From CAZYQW01 sp964649825 (GTDB lineage Bacteria > Planctomycetota > B15-G4 > JADJEK01), in contig CAZYQW010000140.1 in the NCBI GenBank assembly GCA_964649825.1, forward strand, positions 1 through 45,783: 45,783 nt of DNA, read 5' to 3'. The translations under genes were made by a program, and so were the position numbers. Below are positions 42,739 through 45,783 of the stretch, one piece after another; positions within the stretch are counted from its first letter, which is position 1; every line of letters starts with the position of its first letter. The notes under the pieces were generated by a model. That model searched no databases. It was not told the DNA's origin and saw nothing but the letters and a program-made list of their open reading frames with translations.

Positions 42739-45267
42739 ATGCAGAATCGTCACCGTTTCCCTCGCTCCATCGTCGTCGTCGCCGCCGTCGTCCTGGCCAC
42801 CGGCGGATCGTCCCTCGCCGCGGAGCGCCTCGCGGCGCCCCCGATCGACGCGCTGCCCTCGGTCGGCCCGTTCGTCGAGAATCGCGGTCAGTGGCCGGCC
42901 GCGGCGCGCTTCGTCGCGCGGCGCGGCTCGCTTGCCGTGGGCGTCGAGCCGGACGGTTTGTTGATCGAGCTGGAGCGGCCGCGATCCGAGCACGAGCTGG
43001 ACGTGACCGCGGTGCGGTTCGCGTTCGAGGGTGCGGAAGAGGCGACGCTCGTGGGCAGAGACCAGGCGGAGGGGTACGTGAACTTCCTGCTCGGCCGCGA
43101 TCCACGTGGCTGGCGCACCCACGTTCCGATCTACGCCGTCGTCTCCTACCTCGGCCTGTACCCGGGCGTGGAGTTGAGGCTGCGCGACCAAGACGGCACG
43201 ATCGAGTATGACGTCCTGCTCACGGACGATGCGGACCTCGACCGCGTCGTGATCCGCTGCGACGGTGCGCACTCCATGGAGGTGGCGGCGGATGGGGCTC
43301 TCGAGGTGGTTACTCCGCTCGGCGTGCTGCGCCAGAGTCCACCTACGACGTGGGTCGACCTTGCGACGGGTGAACGCCGGTTCATCGAGTGCCGCTTCCG
43401 CATGCTCGATGATCGGCGCTTCGGTTTCGAGCTGGCCGAGAAGCGCCCCTCTGGGCTGCTCGTGATCGACCCCGGCCTCGTGTGGTCAACGCTCGTTCCC
43501 GGCGGTCTTGGAGACGACATCGCGCGCTCGATCGCGGTCGACGGTCAGGGTCGAGTCACCGTCACCGGCATGACGCGTTCGTCGTTCTTTCCCACGACGC
43601 CGGGCGCCGTCATCACCGTCAACCCGAGCAGCGCGGTCGACGCCTTCGTCACGCGCGTCAACTCGACCGGCACCGGCCTCGTCTACTCGACCTATCTCGG
43701 CGGCACCGCGGACGACGAGGCGTACGACCTCGCGGTCGACGCGGCCGGTTTCACGTACGTGGTGGGCACGACTCAGTCCGCCGACTTCCCGGTGACGCCG
43801 TTCGCGTACGACAAGACGTTCGCCGGCGGCGCGCCGACCCCGAACGACGCGTTCATCGCGAAGCTCGATCCCACCGGCAGCTTCCTCGCGTGGTCGACCT
43901 ACTTGGGGGGGACGCCCGGCATCGATATCGCGTACGCCGTCGCGGTCGACTCCGCCGGACAGGTCACGGTGGCGGGCGCCGCCGGATTCGGAATACCGAC
44001 GACCCCGGGCGCGTACGACGCGAGCTACAACTTCGGGGGCGACGTGTTCGTGACTCGCTTCAACGCCGCTGGCAGCGCCTTGGTCTGGTCGACGGTCATC
44101 GGCACCCCGAGCCTCGAGCTGATGTTCGACATCGCGCTCGCCGCCAATGGCGACGTGATCGGAGTTGGAGAAGCACAGGCGGATGGCTTCCCGGTGACTG
44201 CCGGCGCCTATGACGTGAGCCATGGCGGTGGCTACGACGCGTTCGCCTTGCGGCTCAGCAACGACGGCAGCTCCCTGCTGTGGTCCACGTACCTCGGTGG
44301 CACTTCGATCGATAGCGCGGCGGCGGTGGCCGTCGCGACGAACGGGGAGGTGACCGTCGCCGGGACGACCTCCTCGCCGGGCTTCCCCACCACCGCGGGT
44401 GTCGCCGACACGTCGTTCGGCGGACCGAGCGAGGCGTTCGTCACTCGACTGGTCGCCAACGGCGGAAGCCTGGTGTGGTCGACGTTCCTCGGCGGCACGG
44501 CGGGCACCTTCATGAGCGGCGAAGATCGAGGAAACGGGGTGGCGCTGCGGCCCGACGGATCCGCGGTCGTCGTGGGCCGCACCGAGAGCGCCGACCTGCC
44601 GGTGACCATCGGCTGCTTCGATGACTCGTACAACGGTGTTCACTCCGACGGCTTCGTGGCCACGCTGACCGCCACCGGAGCCCTTGCCTACTCGTCCTAC
44701 CTCGGCAGCGCGGGTGGCAACAACGAGGACGAGTGCTTCGCGGTTGCCCTCGGAGCGGATGGGTACGCCAACGTGACCGGCTTCGCCGGCTACGACGACT
44801 TTCCCACTACTGCCGGCGCATACGGGTCGGTGTCCGGCGGCGGGTGGGACGTCTTCGTGACTCGCATGGACCTGACCTCGTCGTGCCCGGCGGCGGAGCA
44901 GAGCTACGGACAAGGCTGGCCGGGAAAGCACGGCGTGCCTGCGCTCACGTCGAGCGGGCCGCCCCGCCTGTGCGAGCCGCACGGGATCACGATCCAGAAC
45001 TCGAGCGGGAGCTTCACCGCAGCGTCCCTCTTCCTTGGAACGACTCCCGTGTCCCTCTTGACCGGCTACGGCGGAACTCTACTGGTGAACCCGATCATCT
45101 CCGTCCCCATCACTCTGCCGATCGGTTCGCTGTTCATCTCCGCCACACTGCCGTGCGATCCCACGCTCTGCGGTGCCATCCTCTACCTTCAGGTGCTGGA
45201 GGCGGACGTCGCCGCGTCGTCGGGCGTGTCGTTCAGCCGCGGCCTGAAGCTCAGCTACGGCGGCTGA
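42739..45267 (+). CDS. Full-length SBBP-repeat seven-bladed beta-propeller protein, secreted
   Basis: An 842-residue protein. AGGAGG lies 5 bases before the ATG. A signal peptide covers about residues 1-28. An N-terminal domain (~40-235) has F-V-E-N-R-G-Q-W-P, Y-V-N-F-L-L-G-R-D-P-R-G-W, and Y-P-G-V-E-L-R-L-R, as is usual before SBBP propellers. Residues ~255-710 hold seven blades of about 60-65 residues, each with A-V-D-x-x-G-x-x-x-V-x-G-T followed by D-A-F-V-T-R and S-T-Y-L-G-G. Residues ~720-842 are the tail domain that resembles those of the FG-GAP and beta-helix proteins, with Y-G-G-T-L-L-V-N-P and Y-L-Q-V-L-E-A-D. The protein is likely a surface or extracellular binding scaffold (inference). 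No enzyme motif is seen. Confidence 0.9.
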   Translation: MQNRHRFPRSIVVVAAVVLATGGSSLAAERLAAPPIDALPSVGPFVENRGQWPAAARFVARRGSLAVGVEPDGLLIELERPRSEHELDVTAVRFAFEGAEEATLVGRDQAEGYVNFLLGRDPRGWRTHVPIYAVVSYLGLYPGVELRLRDQDGTIEYDVLLTDDADLDRVVIRCDGAHSMEVAADGALEVVTPLGVLRQSPPTTWVDLATGERRFIECRFRMLDDRRFGFELAEKRPSGLLVIDPGLVWSTLVPGGLGDDIARSIAVDGQGRVTVTGMTRSSFFPTTPGAVITVNPSSAVDAFVTRVNSTGTGLVYSTYLGGTADDEAYDLAVDAAGFTYVVGTTQSADFPVTPFAYDKTFAGGAPTPNDAFIAKLDPTGSFLAWSTYLGGTPGIDIAYAVAVDSAGQVTVAGAAGFGIPTTPGAYDASYNFGGDVFVTRFNAAGSALVWSTVIGTPSLELMFDIALAANGDVIGVGEAQADGFPVTAGAYDVSHGGGYDAFALRLSNDGSSLLWSTYLGGTSIDSAAAVAVATNGEVTVAGTTSSPGFPTTAGVADTSFGGPSEAFVTRLVANGGSLVWSTFLGGTAGTFMSGEDRGNGVALRPDGSAVVVGRTESADLPVTIGCFDDSYNGVHSDGFVATLTATGALAYSSYLGSAGGNNEDECFAVALGADGYANVTGFAGYDDFPTTAGAYGSVSGGGWDVFVTRMDLTSSCPAAEQSYGQGWPGKHGVPALTSSGPPRLCEPHGITIQNSSGSFTAASLFLGTTPVSLLTGYGGTLLVNPIISVPITLPIGSLFISATLPCDPTLCGAILYLQVLEADVAASSGVSFSRGLKLSYGG

Positions 45268-45664
45268 GCGCCTACGGAACCGACACGACGCTGTTCACGA
45301 ATGCGCCGGGGGAACCGCGCCTCGGCTGACCAAATCGCCGCAGGCCACGGGCCTAGTGTGGAACGTACCCGTGTCGGGGGCACCCGATCGGAACCTGATC
45401 GACGAGCTCCGCGCGGTGCGCGACGCCGGCGCCGCGTGCTTGCGCGCACGCGACCCGGCGTCGATCCGGACGACGAGGAGAGGAGAAACGACGTGCTACG
45501 CGGGAGCGGGGACGAAGAGCTCCCCAGAGTGATACAGCGTGGAACGGTGTCGCGGGGTCGCGGGCCGCGCGGCTCGACGCCGAGGCAGTACGCCTGCGGT
45601 CCTGCGCCTCGATCTCGGTCGCGATGACCTCGCCTCGCTTCGAAAGCACTTTCACCACGGGCTG
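45268..45664. other. 0.4-kb stretch without a recognisable gene
   Basis: Between the SBBP gene and the terminal repeat element. Short frames exist in both directions, but none has a recognisable domain, a signal peptide or a good ribosome site. Decay products of a gene interrupted by the repeat element would look like this, but there is no positive sign of one. Confidence 0.4.
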
Positions 45665-45783
45665 CTAGTGGTGTGATTCAGATTGTTGGTGGATTATCCG
45701 GAGGTCATCGTCGTCGCTGGCAAGGCGCGACGACGACCGCGTATTCGAGATACGTCGAGGAGGAGCAACGCAGCAAGCGATGA
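45665..45783. mobile_element. MITE-like inverted-repeat element, right copy, cut by the window edge
   Basis: This copy shows the other end of the element, CTAGTGGTGTGATTCAGA (45665-45682), whose reverse complement closes the left copy at 152. From 45677 to the window end it matches bases 1-107 with one mismatch. Its preceding bases (gctgc) give no sign of a longer shared flank, so the repeat itself, not a larger unit, is what is duplicated. Confidence 0.75.

Noticed and set aside
1..45783. A circular replicon closed by the terminal repeat.
   Set aside because: The end overlap has a mismatch and is itself a dispersed inverted-repeat element; gene content shows no replication or plasmid functions.

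Overview
This 45.8-kb, strongly GC-rich window looks like one whole metagenomic contig from a planctomycete-like bacterium. That reading is an inference. It rests on several sulfatase-fold lipoproteins, a broken serine/threonine kinase with the E-I-A-R-G-G-M-G-A-I glycine loop common in Planctomycetota, secreted beta-helix, SBBP and FG-GAP proteins that end in a similar C-terminal domain, and a MoxR/VWA pair. No rRNA, tRNA or CRISPR array was recognised. Both ends lie inside copies of the same 164-bp inverted-repeat element, so the contig probably stops at a dispersed repeat.

Layout. 1-1607: the repeat element, then a sulfatase-like lipoprotein. 1615-11790 (minus strand): the most unusual locus, a tight cluster transcribed from 11790 towards 1615. 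In order it encodes a secreted 193-residue protein with a 15-residue cysteine repeat, two large membrane proteins with extracytoplasmic-looking GldG/DUF4350-like domains, a 315-residue secreted protein and a 1135-residue membrane-anchored protein of repeated CarboxypepD_reg-like domains. The second large membrane protein carries an exosortase-like membrane domain in which Thr stands at the catalytic Cys position. Three of the four junctions overlap or are separated by 3 bases. 11791-12878 has no recognisable gene. 12879-20118: an alpha/beta hydrolase, TruC-like pseudouridine synthase, two paralogous beta-helix proteins, a TPR membrane protein with a possible AUC start, and a cytochrome P460-like protein. 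20316-22568: ethanolamine ammonia-lyase with large and small subunits fused in one chain. 22658-29098: two more sulfatase-fold proteins, damaged CHRD and SBBP genes next to a dispersed repeat, and a GT39-TPR fusion.

29214-34214: a TetR regulator with two inverted-repeat operators facing a RibD-like reductase, a DUF486 membrane protein, a sodium/calcium antiporter, and a VWA/MoxR pair. 34392-36991: an FG-GAP protein interrupted by a one-base frameshift. 37003-37570: a pstB-like pseudogene. 37647-40276: a two-gene lipoprotein operon (DUF3313 and an alpha/beta hydrolase). 40906-41970: DUF4105 protein. 42256-42722: kinase pseudogene. 42739-45267: a full-length SBBP propeller protein.

The gene content points to cell-surface and periplasmic functions (secreted propellers and helices, lipoproteins, membrane sensors or maturases) rather than central metabolism. 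The best candidate for an undescribed system is the 1615-11790 cluster. The sequence suggests a secreted cysteine-repeat product made together with dedicated membrane proteins, one of which has a remodelled exosortase-type core. Its function cannot be read from sequence alone.
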